From contig JANYGM010000131.1 in NCBI GenBank assembly GCA_025362415.1, positions 1 through 13,449 of the forward strand: a stretch of DNA of 13,449 nucleotides. The letters run 5' to 3'. The notes beneath the pieces are model-generated. The model worked only from the letters and a program-made list of their open reading frames with translations, did no database searches and was not told where the DNA came from. The stretch is from a bacterium. GTDB taxonomy: Bacteria; Bacteroidota; Bacteroidia; Cytophagales; Thermonemataceae. Shown here one piece after another: positions 12,013-13,449 of the stretch. Position 1 is the stretch's first letter. Every line of letters begins with the position of its first letter. A program made the position numbers and the translations under genes.

Positions 12013-12675
12013 TTATAAACGCCCAAATATAGGCGCAGGAAGCCCTAATTCCTTATGAATATGAATTTTTACTCTCTCCAAAATAACTACAATCTCACTC
12101 AAATCATCTGTTTGTGTGGCATCATACGACTTACTAATACTATAACTTTTTTCTACCAAAACAACAAAAAACCAAAAACGCCCAATCATATAACAACCAA
12201 ATAAAGGCTTTTTTATGTCTTCATTGAGGATTTGCGCATCAACCATAGCTATCAGAAGTTGCCCTAGTGGGTCGTTGCCTGAATTTTTTTCTGGTTTGTA
12301 TTCCTGCAAAAAGAAAAACGGTTTTTTGGGTGTTTGTTTACCTGTTGCAATAAACCATTCTACTCTTCCATTTGCTTCTACTTCTGCAGTTTGGATAGAA
12401 AATGGTCTTTGTGTAAAAACTCTATATGCAGGTGCATTATTAAACTCAAATTGCCCTAAAAACTGTGCAAGGAACATCATTTTTAGCTCATCTTCATTCC
12501 AAGTTTCCACATTTTCAGAGAGTAAAACACGTAATTTATCTATTTCATAAGATAATATGTTGTTTTTTGGCACATCAAGCCATTCCATTAAAAGAGGCAA
12601 ATTTTTAATACGCTCAATATTAAATGCTATTTCTACATCTTCAAATAGCCATTGTTCAAAAGGTCTTCTTATCAT
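12013..12675 (-). CDS. PD-(D/E)XK-like conserved protein of unknown role, 220 aa
   Basis: The protein has no signal or TM segment. Residues 104-127 (GRVEWFIATGK, then PFFFLQEYKPEK) resemble the strand-strand core of PD-(D/E)XK folds, with E125-x-K127 as the catalytic pair. They are followed by NDPLGQLLIAMVDAQ (134-148) with a conserved Gln/helix, and FGCYMIGRFWFFVVLVEKSY (159-178), a strand region as in restriction-like nucleases. The N-terminal 95 residues (MIRRPFEQWLFEDVEIAFNI) are helical. I cannot say whether it cuts DNA; it could be a stand-alone nuclease or an inactive relative. It lies 17 nt upstream of hemF on the same strand, but a functional link to heme is doubtful. Confidence 0.7.
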   Translation of the reverse strand: MIRRPFEQWLFEDVEIAFNIERIKNLPLLMEWLDVPKNNILSYEIDKLRVLLSENVETWNEDELKMMFLAQFLGQFEFNNAPAYRVFTQRPFSIQTAEVEANGRVEWFIATGKQTPKKPFFFLQEYKPEKNSGNDPLGQLLIAMVDAQILNEDIKKPLFGCYMIGRFWFFVVLVEKSYSISKSYDATQTDDLSEIVVILERVKIHIHKELGLPAPIFGRL

Positions 12676-12697
12676 TTTGGTAAGTTTTTAGGTTTTG

Positions 12698-12705
12698 CAA
12701 AAGTA
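12698..12705 (-). promoter_or_regulatory. Candidate -7 box TACTTTTG upstream of the 12675 start
   Basis: The minus strand reads TACTTTTG, fitting TAnnTTTG, 22 nt upstream of the ATG at 12675. The -33 region is T-rich (ATTTTTCATTTC) without a clear TTTG, so the match is partial. It could drive the 12675, hemF, thioesterase and glycosyltransferase run. Confidence 0.4.
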
Positions 12706-12794
12706 CGAAAAAGTAAGAGAAATGAAAAATAAATGCTAAATTTGCGCTGTATAAAAACATTAATATCCTAAACAAAATCCCTTAAAACTAAAAT

Positions 12795-13449
12795 ATGAAA
12801 AATATTTTTTATCTATTAGCATTTATAACGTTTCTTTCTTGTACCAAAACAAAAACTGAATTTATTGAAGTAGAAGTTGATAAGAAATATAGTTGGAAAG
12901 AAGTTACACGTTTTACTGGAAATGACAGAGTTTTCATAAATTCTGGAGGAAATGCTGATGCACTTTATTTTCAACAGTTATATAATTTTACTGAAGTCAA
13001 AGGCACTACCAATGATAAAATTACAGTGTATTCAGGTTTGCAATACTTAATACGAGTGCAAGAAAGTAGCTTTCCTATAGGTGCTGAATTTAGTGCTATA
13101 CCAAGTGTAAATAAAAACTACTTTGAAATATTCTCTAACAAATATCCATTATTAGAAACACCTGGTTCTTTGTTTAATATTAGGGGTTTAGACCCAACAT
13201 TCACAAGAATAAGAACAATCAATGCCGTTTATAAATCTCCTTCTATGAGCATCAATAAAAATGGAACGTTATTAGTTGCCTATGACAATAATAGACTTGA
13301 TAAAGCTTATACAGCAATGCTTTTTGGTGTAAAATTAAATAAGTTTTTGCCATACGTAGATACACTTTTTACAAGAAAAGTAGTAATCCCTAGATTTGAA
13401 GAAACTTCAGAGATACAAGATATTTCTGCTGTAGGTGATTATTTTCTTG
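12795..13449 (+). CDS. Lipoprotein of unknown function (N-terminal 218 aa, cut by window edge)
   Basis: The frame opens at the ATG at 12795 (MKNIFYLLAFITFLSC) and stays open to the last base. Residues 1-15 plus Cys16 form a lipoprotein signal with lipobox FLSC. After a short TKTKTEF linker comes a beta-rich sequence (YSWKEVTRFTGNDRVFINSG, VYSGLQYLIRVQESSFPIG, TLLVAYDNNRLDKAYTAMLF). Aromatic, Gly and Asp spacing of this kind is common in beta-propeller or beta-sandwich extracytoplasmic proteins. No family is recognised. It is divergent from the 12013-12675 gene across a 119-bp gap. Confidence 0.8.
   Translation, partial: MKNIFYLLAFITFLSCTKTKTEFIEVEVDKKYSWKEVTRFTGNDRVFINSGGNADALYFQQLYNFTEVKGTTNDKITVYSGLQYLIRVQESSFPIGAEFSAIPSVNKNYFEIFSNKYPLLETPGSLFNIRGLDPTFTRIRTINAVYKSPSMSINKNGTLLVAYDNNRLDKAYTAMLFGVKLNKFLPYVDTLFTRKVVIPRFEETSEIQDISAVGDYFL

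Overview
The window is AT-rich, with long A/T runs, dense genes, weak or absent Shine-Dalgarno sequences and a few TAnnTTTG-like -7 boxes. Lipoproteins with LTSC/LSC lipoboxes, an O2-dependent HemF, Rpn-type PD-(D/E)XK remnants and C/G-rich palindromes that are translated inside proteins all fit Bacteroidota, most likely Cytophagales. The genus-level guess is inference. No rRNA, tRNA or CRISPR array was seen.

Layout. Almost everything is on the minus strand. 1-432: start of a secreted SxxK serine hydrolase (class A beta-lactamase-like), cut by the window edge. 469-561: two hairpins, one a good bidirectional terminator. 577-1989: large lipoprotein of unknown function. 2054-2290 and 3535-3756: two Rpn-family remnants on either side of a threonine-aldolase-like PLP enzyme with a Tat signal (2303-3502). 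3791-5504: APC permease followed, 4 nt later, by a 106-aa unknown protein. 5594-6279: DoxX-like membrane protein, a stop/start-overlapping small gene that is probably frameshifted, and a third, 40-codon Rpn remnant. 6342-7319: deoxyhypusine-synthase-family protein. 7320-7655: gene-free stretch holding inverted heptamer arrays. 7656-8153 (+): signal peptide/coiled-coil/TM protein, overlapping tail-to-tail a two-repeat protein (8102-8551, -). 8553-9272: a small membrane-protein gene split by a 180-bp palindromic element. 9312-12675: a run of glycosyltransferase, acyl-CoA thioesterase, hemF and a PD-(D/E)XK-like protein. 12795-13449 (+): start of another lipoprotein.

The main interest is the number of small repetitive elements that have reshaped genes. 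(i) The 180-bp element at 8814-8993 has 12-bp inverted ends and is flanked by ATTAAG on both sides. Removing it plus one ATTAAG rejoins the two gene halves exactly in frame, giving a 177- to 168-aa membrane protein. (ii) A C/G-rich palindromic repeat is translated in the same frame (SPL-P-GGT-QNT) at the N-terminus of the glycosyltransferase and inside HemF. (iii) Heptamer arrays of three different sequences sit at gene edges, and one supplies the last residues of HemF. (iv) Three Rpn-family genes have collapsed by internal deletion while keeping their first codons.

No multi-gene defence or biosynthetic system is evident. The metabolic genes look like independent housekeeping or accessory functions, and the novelty lies in how the repeats interact with coding sequence.
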